Shown piece after piece: positions 1-7,276 of a stretch of DNA of 34,471 nucleotides. Position numbers and translations under genes: made by a program. Position 1 is the stretch's first letter, and each line of letters begins with the position of its first letter. This DNA comes from Methanocorpusculum sp. UBA424 (GTDB lineage: Archaea; Halobacteriota; Methanomicrobia; Methanomicrobiales; Methanocorpusculaceae): the NCBI GenBank assembly GCA_002498375.1, contig DAHC01000005.1:238438-272908 (forward strand). Direction: 5' to 3'. A model generated the notes under the pieces. It worked only from the letters and a program-made list of their open reading frames with translations. It was not told the DNA's origin and did not search any database.

Positions 1-53
1 CTGCTTCGCATCCGACCCGCCTCCGCTAAGGCGATCCTAACGGCTCACCCCGC
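1..53 (-). repeat. Partial copy of a dispersed GC-rich repeat, overlapping the atwA stop codon
   Basis: Read on the minus strand, this edge segment begins GCGGGGTGAGCCG (53-41) and continues through CCTTAGC (30-24) and GCGGAGGCGG (26-17). The first two blocks recur in the same order at 34098-34127, and the third at 34057-34066. About 26 of 30 bases match, with one gap, between 53-24 here and 34098-34127. The copy is cut by the window edge. It covers the last codons and stop of atwA, so the C-terminal residues GVSR come from repeat sequence. Confidence 0.6.
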
Positions 54-1674
54 TTTCCAGATCCGCAGCCATCTTCTTAACTTCCTTCTCGGAGATCTGC
101 GCAAGCACCTCATCCGTTGGACCCTCCGCGATGATCTTTCCGCCGCGGATAAACATACACCGGTCGCATACATCCCGGACGAAGTCCATATCGTGGGAAA
201 CGATGATAAACGTCTCATCCATCTCATCGCGGGCATGCACGATCGAATGCTTCACATCGATCTTCGTGATCGGATCCATCGTCCCCGTCGGCTCATCTAA
301 GAGAATGATCCGCGGCTCCCGAATAAGGACCTGACCAAGAGCCACCCGGTGCTTCTCTCCTTCCGACAGCTCCGAAGGCTTCCGGTTCAAAATATCCTTC
401 GCCTTCTTCTCCGTAAAACCCGCCATCCGAAGCGTGATCACCGCTTTTCGAACGGCAAGCTCCTTTGGAAACTCCAGACCGATCGCGTCCGTCAGATTAT
501 CGATGACCGTCCGGTGGGGATACAGATCATACTCCTGATGTAAAAGCCCGATATACTTCTTCGCTCTCCCGCGGAAATCGTATCCCGGTTTTCGCATATC
601 CACCCACTCATCGCCGACCCTGACCTCAAGCGTTCCCCCCGTCGGCTCATACAGACCCGCGATCATCTTCGAAAGCGTCGTCTTTCCTCCGCCGGAGACC
701 CCGATGATCCCCAGGATCTCCCGCTCATACACCTCGAAACTGATCTTATCCACCGCATTGATCACGCCGCGGTCCACCGCGATGAACTTCTTCGACAGAT
801 CCTTTGCCGAAACGATCGCACTCCCGCAGTCGGCACATGCATAGGTACAGTCATCCTTGCACCCTTTCATGAACTCGGCCACGATCTCGTCCGGGCTGCC
901 GATCATCGTGATCCGTCCGTCATCCATCAGGACCGCACGATCGCACACATCCTCCAGGACCTGTGAGAAGTGGGACGTGATCACCATACCCATTTTCTTC
1001 TCCGTTCCCGCGGCTTTCAGCAGTTCGTGAACGATCGTCGCCGTCTTTGGATCCAGCGTTCCCGTCGGCTCATCGGCACACAAAAACAGCGGTTCGCGGG
1101 CCAGCTGCCGGGCAAGCACCACGCGCTGCTTCTCTCCGCCGGAGAGATCGCGGGCCACATGCATCATACGGTGACTCAGCCGAACCTCGTCCACCAGGTC
1201 CGCCGCACGGGAAAGTGCCAGGTTCGCCGGATAATTGATATCGTCGAGAGCCCGCAGAACATTCTCGATCACCCGGTCATCGCCGTAGAGTGAAAACGTT
1301 CTCTGGAACATCAGCGAGGTCCGCGCCATGATCTTTGCTTTGACCGCCGCGTTTTCCGGCGCCCAGAAATCGATGTCTTCGGCTGCGAGCGTCTCCCCGC
1401 AGACCGGACAGGGTTTTCCTTCATCGCTTCTAAACTCGATCCTGCCGCATTTTTTGCAGCGGGAAATGTGATAGATGATTTTCCCGCTGGTCGGAGGGGT
1501 ATCAATACCCCGTATAAGGTGGATCAGAACGGTCTTTCCGCATCCCGATCTTCCGATCACGCCTACGATCTCTCCTTCGGCTATATCAAGACAGATATTG
1601 TCGAGAACGCGGATCCGCTCCTCCTCGCCAAAATCCATACATACATTTTCTATTGTTATAAACGGTGTCGACAT
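37..1674 (-). CDS. atwA: Methyl-coenzyme M reductase activation protein, component A2 (twin ABC-type ATPase)
   Basis: Component A2 is a soluble ATPase needed for ATP-dependent reductive activation of the nickel cofactor F430 of methyl-coenzyme M reductase. The 545-residue protein has two ABC nucleotide-binding domains and no membrane segments. Domain 1 has Walker A GRSGCGKT (41-48), signature LSGGEKQR (178-185) and Walker B ending DEPTG (201-205). Domain 2 has Walker A GVSGGGKT (325-332), signature LSEGEKHR (436-443) and Walker B LLDEPTG (about 458-464). A four-Cys zinc-ribbon insert (C73, C76, C89, C92) interrupts domain 1 and a second Cys cluster (C272, C276, C280, C283) links the domains; both fit this family. 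An ATG lies 6 nt further upstream, but GGAG (1684-1681) directly abuts it, so the ATG at 1674 has the better ribosome-binding-site spacing. A TATA-like element at 1737-1746 suits this start. The gene stands alone and its last codons lie in a dispersed repeat. Confidence 0.93.
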   Translation of the reverse strand: MSTPFITIENVCMDFGEEERIRVLDNICLDIAEGEIVGVIGRSGCGKTVLIHLIRGIDTPPTSGKIIYHISRCKKCGRIEFRSDEGKPCPVCGETLAAEDIDFWAPENAAVKAKIMARTSLMFQRTFSLYGDDRVIENVLRALDDINYPANLALSRAADLVDEVRLSHRMMHVARDLSGGEKQRVVLARQLAREPLFLCADEPTGTLDPKTATIVHELLKAAGTEKKMGMVITSHFSQVLEDVCDRAVLMDDGRITMIGSPDEIVAEFMKGCKDDCTYACADCGSAIVSAKDLSKKFIAVDRGVINAVDKISFEVYEREILGIIGVSGGGKTTLSKMIAGLYEPTGGTLEVRVGDEWVDMRKPGYDFRGRAKKYIGLLHQEYDLYPHRTVIDNLTDAIGLEFPKELAVRKAVITLRMAGFTEKKAKDILNRKPSELSEGEKHRVALGQVLIREPRIILLDEPTGTMDPITKIDVKHSIVHARDEMDETFIIVSHDMDFVRDVCDRCMFIRGGKIIAEGPTDEVLAQISEKEVKKMAADLESGVSR

Positions 1675-1736
1675 ACTCATCTCCGGAAATTACTTCTTTA
1701 CTACTTGTACTTAACATGATTCTATTCACATACATT

Positions 1737-1746
1737 AATATATTTT
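1737..1746 (-). promoter_or_regulatory. TATA box of atwA
   Basis: On the minus strand this reads AATATATTAA, about 65 bp before the chosen atwA start. Archaeal initiation about 25 bp downstream would give a leader of roughly 35-40 nt carrying the GGAG at 1684-1681. Confidence 0.5.
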
Positions 1747-1845
1747 GGCGCATATGGGTACTTACTGAATATTTCCTCAGGCGTCATCGTCTTATCGAAA
1801 ATACTTTAGGGATGGCGTGAGAAGATATCCAGCACGAGTAAAGAT

Positions 1846-2220
1846 ATGCCTGAAAACCCTGGGATTTGTCCAAAAGGCAAATGCGGAAGACCGCGGGTGC
1901 GGCGATGTGTCGAGCTCAATGAGCCTCCGGGATGTTATGCCCCGGTCTGTCCTAACAGGAAGGCAAACATTGAGATGGTCACTTTGTATCCCGAAGAGAT
2001 CGCGGTTTTGAAACTTGTCGATCTCGAAGGGCTCTCTCAGGAGGACGCGGCCGGTGTTCTGGGCGTCTCCAGAAAAACGGCATGGCGCGACCTTCACGAG
2101 GCGCGCTATAAAGTCGCCGATGCTTTGGCGAACGGCAAGATGATAAAAGTCTCCTGCTGTCCGCACACAGACAGCGGGGTTCAGCCAAACAGCTGCGGAA
2201 TGCAGACCCGCGACGTGTAG
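1846..2220 (+). CDS. DUF134 (UPF0251) family sigma-70-region-4-like HTH protein
   Basis: A 124-residue putative DNA-binding protein of the DUF134/UPF0251 family. Residues about 46-95 form the typical core, with LVDLEGLSQEDAAGVLGVS followed by a recognition-helix-like segment (RKTAWRDLHEARYKVADAL). The N-terminus is Cys-rich (C8, C13, C21, C30, C35) and more Cys occur near the C-terminus, which suggests a metal or Fe-S centre. That ligand role is inference. DUF134 genes are often found near NifX/NifB-type and Mrp/NBP35 genes, and an NBP35 ATPase lies two genes downstream. No clear ribosome binding site precedes the ATG, so translation may be leaderless. The function is probably regulation of metal, Fe-S or redox genes, not demonstrated. 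Confidence 0.8.
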   Translation: MPENPGICPKGKCGRPRVRRCVELNEPPGCYAPVCPNRKANIEMVTLYPEEIAVLKLVDLEGLSQEDAAGVLGVSRKTAWRDLHEARYKVADALANGKMIKVSCCPHTDSGVQPNSCGMQTRDV

Positions 2221-2252
2221 CTGACAGGACCTGCTGATCAGACATATCTGCC

Positions 2253-2276
2253 GTGATCCTTTACGGAGGTCATCAC
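2253..2276 (+). promoter_or_regulatory. Leader hairpin containing the peroxiredoxin ribosome binding site
   Basis: GTGATCCT (2253-2260) can pair with AGG (2267-2269) plus ATCAC (2272-2276), leaving a 2-nt bulge and a 6-nt loop. The right arm contains the Shine-Dalgarno GGAGGT (2265-2270) of the gene starting at 2278. Folding would hide the site, suggesting translational or temperature control. It could also be chance; I computed no folding energy. Confidence 0.35.
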
Positions 2277-2277
2277 T

Positions 2278-3048
2278 ATGGAAAAAACACCAGTAAATGC
2301 AATGGATGATGAAATGCAGCAGGAGATCTGCTGTCATCATCACCACCATCGCCACCACAGATTCAGCGATGTACATCCGCACAGCGGCGGAAAAATGCCG
2401 CTGATCGGTGAAACCGCCCCCTCATTTGAGGCGGTAACGACACAGGGACCTATCCGGTTCCCTGAGGATTACGCCGGGAAGTGGGTCATTCTCTTCTCGC
2501 ACCCGGCAGACTTTACCCCGGTTTGTACAACTGAGTTCATGACGTTTGCGTCGATGGCCGACGAATTCGCCGAACTGAACACCGAACTGATCGGTCTGTC
2601 GGTAGACTCTCTTTACGCCCACATCGCCTGGCTTCGCAAGATCCAGGAGCTTGAATGGAACGGGAAGAAGAACATCGAGGTGAAGTTCCCGCTGATCGAA
2701 GATATCCGGATGGAAGTTGCCAATAAATTCGGCATGATCCAGCCGGGCCAGTCGAATACCCAGGCCGTTCGTGCGGTATTCGTCATTGATCCTTTGGCGA
2801 AGATCAGAACCATTCTGTATTATCCTCTCTCGACCGGAAGAAACTTCGATGAGATCAAACGTATCATTCTCGCTCTGCAGAAAGCAGACAGTGATCAGGT
2901 CGCAACACCTGCTGACTGGCGTCCGGGTGATGATGTGATCGTGCCGACTGCAGGTTCCTGCGGGGCGGCAAAGGAACGCATGGAATCAACGAATGATGAC
3001 CAGTATTGTCTTGACTGGTTCTTGTGTTTCAGACGCGAAAAGAAGTAA
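2278..3048 (+). CDS. Peroxiredoxin (AhpC/TSA, archaeal Prx6-like) with His-rich N-terminal extension
   Basis: A thiol peroxidase that reduces hydrogen peroxide and organic or peroxynitrite peroxides in the cytosol. The peroxidatic centre is HPADFTPVCTTE (75-86) with C83, and R165 lies in the conserved TQAVRAVFVID strand. The C-terminal region has C228, C244 and C250, the arrangement of archaeal peroxiredoxins that form decamers with C-terminal resolving cysteines. The usual start of this family, MPLIGETAPSF, is residue 40 here. The ATG at 2278 has a strong GGAGGT ribosome binding site, so the 39-residue extension is probably translated. The extension contains two Cys and seven His in ten residues (18-27) and looks metal-binding. 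The gene follows DUF134 by 57 nt and may be co-transcribed with it. Confidence 0.92.
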   Translation: MEKTPVNAMDDEMQQEICCHHHHHRHHRFSDVHPHSGGKMPLIGETAPSFEAVTTQGPIRFPEDYAGKWVILFSHPADFTPVCTTEFMTFASMADEFAELNTELIGLSVDSLYAHIAWLRKIQELEWNGKKNIEVKFPLIEDIRMEVANKFGMIQPGQSNTQAVRAVFVIDPLAKIRTILYYPLSTGRNFDEIKRIILALQKADSDQVATPADWRPGDDVIVPTAGSCGAAKERMESTNDDQYCLDWFLCFRREKK

Positions 3049-3235
3049 AACCCCCCGCGTCCTCCTCTAAACTCTCATACAAATCCAGTCCCCTTTACTG
3101 AAAATACCGCCGCGTCGGGTCCTCACCGGATCCGATCAACATCGAACTTTGGTGACAAAACGAGGATCGGCAGATCCATCAGATCATGCCCGATCCCCGA
3201 ACCATTTTATTTCTCCAATATACGTCTCTCAATCT

Positions 3236-3262
3236 CTGCTGCATGTACCTCCTATGCGGCAG
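3236..3262 (+). promoter_or_regulatory. Leader hairpin whose loop carries an anti-Shine-Dalgarno sequence, before NBP35
   Basis: CTGCTGCAT (3236-3244) pairs with ATGCGGCAG (3254-3262) as a 9-bp stem with one G-T wobble. The 9-nt loop contains ACCTCCT (3247-3253), identical to the 16S rRNA anti-Shine-Dalgarno core. Its CTCC is complementary to the GGAG (3272-3275) that serves the start at 3285, so a pseudoknot could mask the ribosome binding site. A TATA-like TTTTAT at 3205-3210 would place the mRNA 5' end near 3232, just before the hairpin. Confidence 0.4.
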
Positions 3263-3284
3263 AATCCCAATGGAGTATTGATAC

Positions 3285-4157
3285 ATGACCACTGAAACAT
3301 GTCCTGAAAACTGCACAGAAAACTGTGAAACCTGTTCACATAAACCCGAATCGACTGCAAAGATGCCGGAGAAGTCCGATATCCGCGTGCGTCACGTAAT
3401 TCTTGTTCTCTCCGGAAAAGGCGGGGTCGGGAAGAGTACCGTCTCGGTGAATCTCGCGTATGCGCTTTCCAACCACGGTTATCAGACCGGACTTCTGGAT
3501 CTCGATATCCACGGTCCGTCGATCGGCAAGATGCTCGGGATCGAAGATCTCCGTCTTCAGGCGATCGGTGATCACATCATGCCGGTGAAGGTGACCGGTT
3601 CATTAAAGGTCGTTTCGATGGCTCTTCTCTTGAATGAGACCGACAGCCCGGTCGTATGGCGCGGACCGATGAAGGCTGCCGCCACCAAACAGTTCCTGGG
3701 TGAGGTGGAATGGGGAGAGCTCGACTATCTGATCGTGGATCTTCCGCCGGGAACCGGTGACGAGGCGCTGAATATCATCCAGTTTGCGCCGAGTGTGGAG
3801 GGCGCCGTGATCGTGACGACCCCGCAGGATGTCGCGGTTTTGGATGCGACGAAGGCGATCAAATTTGTCGAGATGATGGATCTTTCCGTTCTCGGCGTGA
3901 TCGAGAACATGTCGGGTATGGTCTGCCCGCACTGCGGCGAAGTTGTCGACATCTTCGGGAAAGGCGGCGGAGAAAAGGCTGCTGAGCAGTATAAGGTCCC
4001 CTATCTCGGTGCGATCCCTCTGGATATCGAGATGCGGAAAGCCGCCGATGAGGGAAGGCCGTTCATCATCCGGACTCCGGGTAAGACCAGCCCCACCTGG
4101 GATGCCGTTGATAAGGTTATGGAAAATCTCATCGCCGTTATCGAGTCAAAAGAATAA
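3285..4157 (+). CDS. Mrp/NBP35 family iron-sulfur carrier P-loop ATPase
   Basis: A 290-residue cytosolic ATPase of the Mrp/NBP35/ApbC group, which binds a labile [4Fe-4S] cluster at a dimer interface and delivers it to apoproteins. The deviant Walker A GKGGVGKST is at 44-52, LDLDIHGPS at 71-79, LIVDLPPGTGDE at 149-160, and the bridging-cluster CPHC motif at C214/C217. The N-terminus carries a second Cys set (C6, C10, C14, C17), resembling the N-terminal ferredoxin-like motif of NBP35 but with different spacing. GGAG lies 9 nt before the ATG. A T-rich run follows the stop. Nearby DUF134 and peroxiredoxin genes suggest Fe-S or oxidative stress maintenance. Confidence 0.9.
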   Translation: MTTETCPENCTENCETCSHKPESTAKMPEKSDIRVRHVILVLSGKGGVGKSTVSVNLAYALSNHGYQTGLLDLDIHGPSIGKMLGIEDLRLQAIGDHIMPVKVTGSLKVVSMALLLNETDSPVVWRGPMKAAATKQFLGEVEWGELDYLIVDLPPGTGDEALNIIQFAPSVEGAVIVTTPQDVAVLDATKAIKFVEMMDLSVLGVIENMSGMVCPHCGEVVDIFGKGGGEKAAEQYKVPYLGAIPLDIEMRKAADEGRPFIIRTPGKTSPTWDAVDKVMENLIAVIESKE

Positions 4158-4169
4158 TTTTCTTTTTTT
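4158..4169 (+). terminator. T-rich terminator after the NBP35 gene
   Basis: TTTTCTTTTTTT follows the stop codon directly. Oligo-T tracts of this kind terminate archaeal transcription without needing a hairpin. Confidence 0.6.
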
Positions 4170-4178
4170 GAAGAAACT

Positions 4179-4207
4179 GTATTAGGGTTCGGCTTCGTAT
4201 CTAATAC
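4179..4207 (+). repeat. Inverted repeat just before the 261-residue unknown gene
   Basis: GTATTAG (4179-4185) and CTAATAC (4201-4207) form a perfect 7-bp stem around a 15-nt loop, ending 4 nt before the ATG at 4212. No Shine-Dalgarno fits in the gap. It could be an operator over the start site or part of the preceding terminator. Confidence 0.4.
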
Positions 4208-4211
4208 TGTA

Positions 4212-4997
4212 ATGCGTACCCTCACCTTTCCCGTTCGGTCCCTTGGGTCCGTTCTTCCAACGGACATCGATCCATCCGCTCTCAGCGAATGGCTTTCAAA
4301 GCGGCGCGGCAAAGAGACCGATCTTACCACCTGGCATATCGAAACGACCCTCACCGATCAGCTCGAGTTCGTCGATTTTCCTGCGGCGGGCGGGGAGTTC
4401 TACGCTGACCGGATCCTTGACGCCTGCGGGAACGTGGTCGACGGGAACGTTTCCCATGAATTCGATCCGGATTTCGGCATGATCCAAACGGACGTCTCTC
4501 TCGTCCAGGCCCGCCGGAAAAACTGCTGGTGGAGTCTCCCGGCTCCGTCAAACCTCGACGTCGGCGATGCATACTTCGGCGACGCCGAGGAGTTCAAAAC
4601 CGCTCTTTTCGAAACGGTCTCCACGCTTTGCCGGACCATGCGGGACGCCGGCATCCCCGGACACATCCTGACCGCGGAACGGCCCGACGAGATCGAACTG
4701 GAGTATTTCTCCGGCAAACGGTACCTCTGGGCGGTTTCAAACGAAGCTCTGCCGGAGATACTCGAGATCCAAAAAGACATCATCATAACAGCAGACGGCG
4801 TTTCTCTCCTCCCTGATCTTTTAGACTCCTTCGAGATTCGAAACGTCTGCATCCGTGACGCGGATCCGGCGGCACTTCGCTCTGTTCTCCGGCACTTCGA
4901 TCCGGAATATATCCGGATTTGCGGCATCGGACCCGAAGAAGGAAGGCCTGAATACTGGCGGGACCTTGCCTCTGTCTCAGCCGAATCTGTCGAATAA
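4212..4997 (+). CDS. Conserved-looking hypothetical protein, 261 residues
   Basis: I do not recognise the family. The protein is acidic and soluble, with no signal peptide or membrane segment. A Trp-rich stretch (NCWWSLPAP, about 103-111) lies near the middle. The C-terminal third alternates short strands and helices (ILEIQKDIIITADG, FEIRNVCIRDADPAALRSVLRHF), suggesting a compact alpha/beta domain. Codon use and GC match the neighbours, and the frame is open with no competing gene, so I take it as real. It has no ribosome binding site; the start is preceded by a 7-bp inverted repeat. It lies after a T-rich terminator and 43 nt before the next gene. No function is proposed. Confidence 0.75.
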   Translation: MRTLTFPVRSLGSVLPTDIDPSALSEWLSKRRGKETDLTTWHIETTLTDQLEFVDFPAAGGEFYADRILDACGNVVDGNVSHEFDPDFGMIQTDVSLVQARRKNCWWSLPAPSNLDVGDAYFGDAEEFKTALFETVSTLCRTMRDAGIPGHILTAERPDEIELEYFSGKRYLWAVSNEALPEILEIQKDIIITADGVSLLPDLLDSFEIRNVCIRDADPAALRSVLRHFDPEYIRICGIGPEEGRPEYWRDLASVSAESVE

Positions 4998-5040
4998 ACG
5001 AAACATACACATCCCCTCCCGCCTAATATATTTCCATCAT

Positions 5041-5931
5041 ATGTCTGCGAATGAGCTGTACCGCGTTGAAGTCCGTGTCCGAAATGGTCTGAAAAGATAT
5101 TATCTGGTGCGTGAAGTCAACACCGATGCAAAAAAATTTGCGGCAACCCGCGTTATCAAATCAGGAACCAAGCCGACCAAAGCCGAGATATCCCGGACGA
5201 TCGCGCTCTTCGGCTTCGATCTCGAGATGAAATGCATGAACAAAGTGGCGAAGTTTCGTGCGGGAAAGTTTACCTTCGAGCAGTACGCAGACGATAATGA
5301 ATACTATGAACTGGAAAAGTTTCGCTATCTGCTTGCCCGGCTCCCTCCAGAAAACCCCGAACTTGAATCGGCAGCATATATCTCCGCCGCCGCACGCACG
5401 GCCGCTGTGGATTTTACGCCTGCAGAGGTCTCCCGTTTCCTCTCCGCAGGCGAGATCCCGCGCGGCAAACGGCTGTATGACGTAAACGTCGTGCAGAATC
5501 TCCATAACGCCTGTCGTCTGCACGGAAAAAAAGAGCGTCTGACGCCGAAAACGGTGTACCGGCTTCAAAACATTCTTTATCAGAACATCGACGCGGCCCC
5601 GCTCTCCTCTCAATCGAAAAAGGATCTTGCCGCGCTGATCTCCTCTTTCAATCAGAAGATCAAAGAGAATGCCCATCCTTTCGAACAGTGTTTCCTCTTC
5701 TACGAAGCCTTTTCGGATCATTTTCCCGAAGCGGGACTGCTCGGCTTCGAACTCTTCTCAAAAATGACCGCCGGATTCGGCTACCGGATACCTGTCGGCA
5801 GCTGGCCGGAGATGACCGCATGGGCGAAAAACCGTAACGCCGATATGGAGTTTGCCGTCCGCCGTTCGTTTGAAGAGATGACCAAAGGGAAAATCGGGGT
5901 CAGACAAAAGCAGCTGGATTTTTTCAGCTGA
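5041..5931 (+). CDS. Fic-fold-like protein lacking the catalytic motif (putative pseudoenzyme)
   Basis: Fic proteins transfer AMP or related groups using an HPFxxGNGR loop. This 296-residue protein keeps features around that loop. Residues 126-160 (TPAEVSRFLSAGEIP, then DVNVVQNLHNA) resemble the Fic N-terminal segment. LTPKTVYRLQNILY (168-181) matches the helix before the core, and AHPFEQCFLFYEAFSDHFPE (211-230) leads into the catalytic position. Where active members have HPFxxGNGR this protein reads DHFPEAGLLGF (226-236), so His is shifted and both the GNG glycines and the Arg are missing. The usual S/TxxxEG inhibitory motif is also not seen near AYISAAARTAA (112-122). It ends with a Lys-rich tail and DFFS. 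The frame is also open upstream to 4855; I chose 5041 because that longer frame would overlap the previous gene by 143 nt. The assignment is by eye. Confidence 0.6.
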   Translation: MSANELYRVEVRVRNGLKRYYLVREVNTDAKKFAATRVIKSGTKPTKAEISRTIALFGFDLEMKCMNKVAKFRAGKFTFEQYADDNEYYELEKFRYLLARLPPENPELESAAYISAAARTAAVDFTPAEVSRFLSAGEIPRGKRLYDVNVVQNLHNACRLHGKKERLTPKTVYRLQNILYQNIDAAPLSSQSKKDLAALISSFNQKIKENAHPFEQCFLFYEAFSDHFPEAGLLGFELFSKMTAGFGYRIPVGSWPEMTAWAKNRNADMEFAVRRSFEEMTKGKIGVRQKQLDFFS

Positions 5932-6020
5932 ACCCCCAAATCCTGCTTTCCGCCCTATCCCTCTCCTCTCCCGCGTCGAATTGCATACTTCATCATGTTT
6001 TCCCCTCGATCTTTGCATCC

Positions 6021-6030
6021 TATTTATTAA
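6021..6030 (+). promoter_or_regulatory. TATA box of the PhoU/RCK_C - DHH operon
   Basis: TATTTATTAA lies about 38 bp before the ATG at 6064. Initiation about 25 bp downstream (near 6050) would leave a leader of only some 12 nt, consistent with the absence of a Shine-Dalgarno there. Confidence 0.5.
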
Positions 6031-6063
6031 GTAGTCAGAACTCTCACTAATATACACACTATC

Positions 6064-7272
6064 ATGGACCGTGAAAACCAACCGATCAACCTCAAAGATG
6101 TACTCATCGAGATGAAGGACATCAGCGAACTCATGGTTGATCTGGCTTATTCTGCGGTGCTTTTCGAAAGCAACGCCATAGCAGATGAAGTCATAGAACT
6201 CGAAGAACGTATGAATGATCTCGTCTACCAGGCACGAATCACCAGTATGATGAGTGTACGGCGCATCGAAGAAACCGAACCGATGAGCGGTCTTCTCCAG
6301 CTCGCCGAAGCCTCGGAAAGGATCTCGAACCATGCGGCTGATATCGCGAAAAATATCATGCGGCACGTATCCTTCCCCGCAAATCTCCGCAGAGCTCTCC
6401 CCGAGGCTGAAGAAGCCACCCACCGAACCGTCGTTGCTGCCGGAAGTCCCCTTGACGGCGCACGGCTCGGTGATATCAAACTTCAGTCGGTCACCGGGAT
6501 CCGGATCATCATGATCAGAAGGATGCGTCAGAGGATCTATGATCCCGACAAGCATACGGTCCTTCGTTCCGGCGATGTCCTTGTCGGCCGCGGTCCGGAG
6601 TACGGGTTCCCCGAACTCTGCGAACTTGCCGGTCAGCCGGTGCCAAACGACGATGATCTGACCCCGTCCCCCATCAGCGATCTCGACCGCGCAGCAGCTC
6701 TCATGATCGAGATGAAAAACATCAGCGAACTCTCCGTCGGTCTTGCATACTCGGCCCTGCTCCATGACAATCTGGACCTGGCAAACGAGGTCGTGGCGCT
6801 CGAAGAAGAGCTTGACGAGATGCGTCTCCGGCTCGATCTGTGGACCCTTGAAGCCGCCAAACGGACCGAGGACGTCGCAAGTCTGCGGGGCATGCTCTAT
6901 ATGTCCTCGTTTGCTGAATCGATCTCGGACGCTGCAAGCTCGATTGCGGATGTGGTGCTACGTGAGATCGAGGTCCCGCCGATCATCAAACGCATCGTTC
7001 GCGAGTCCGATGAAATTATTGCGTGGGTCACCGTCCATGAAGGATCCACTCTTGACAAAAAATCCCTTGCCGAGTCTCATGTCGGCACCGTGACTGGAAT
7101 GGTAATATTTGCCGTCAAACATGACAACCGGTGGATCTATCGTCCGGGGAGAAATGTATGCCTGTATGCAGGAGACCTTCTGGTCGCCCGCGGCAGACGT
7201 GATGGTGAAGAAAAGCTCTACGGTCTCTGCGGAGCAGATACCGATGAAATAGATAATTTTGAAGAGGAGTAA
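6064..7272 (+). CDS. Internally duplicated PhoU + TrkA-C (RCK_C) protein
   Basis: A soluble 402-residue protein with two copies of one module. Copy 1 (about 9-195) has a PhoU-like helical part beginning LKDVLIEMKDISELMVDLAYSA and an RCK_C/TrkA-C part with SPLDGARLGDIKL, IRIIMIRR and LRSGDVLVGRGP. Copy 2 (about 208-395) repeats this: ALMIEMKNISELSVGLAYSA, STLDKKSLAESHVGTVTGM, IYRPGRNVCLYAGDLLVARG. COG3273-type proteins have one such module; I read this as a tandem duplication. RCK_C domains regulate K+ and other ion transporters and in several lineages bind cyclic di-AMP; ligand binding here is inferred. No transporter lies next to it. The stop is followed after 4 nt by a COG1107 nuclease start, so the two are co-transcribed. 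Confidence 0.85.
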   Translation: MDRENQPINLKDVLIEMKDISELMVDLAYSAVLFESNAIADEVIELEERMNDLVYQARITSMMSVRRIEETEPMSGLLQLAEASERISNHAADIAKNIMRHVSFPANLRRALPEAEEATHRTVVAAGSPLDGARLGDIKLQSVTGIRIIMIRRMRQRIYDPDKHTVLRSGDVLVGRGPEYGFPELCELAGQPVPNDDDLTPSPISDLDRAAALMIEMKNISELSVGLAYSALLHDNLDLANEVVALEEELDEMRLRLDLWTLEAAKRTEDVASLRGMLYMSSFAESISDAASSIADVVLREIEVPPIIKRIVRESDEIIAWVTVHEGSTLDKKSLAESHVGTVTGMVIFAVKHDNRWIYRPGRNVCLYAGDLLVARGRRDGEEKLYGLCGADTDEIDNFEEE

Positions 7273-7276
7273 AAAT

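Noticed and set aside
5758..6765. A 335-codon minus-strand open frame
   Set aside because: It runs antisense across the end of the Fic-like gene, the intergenic promoter and the start of the PhoU/RCK_C gene, with His/Asp-rich low-credibility composition.
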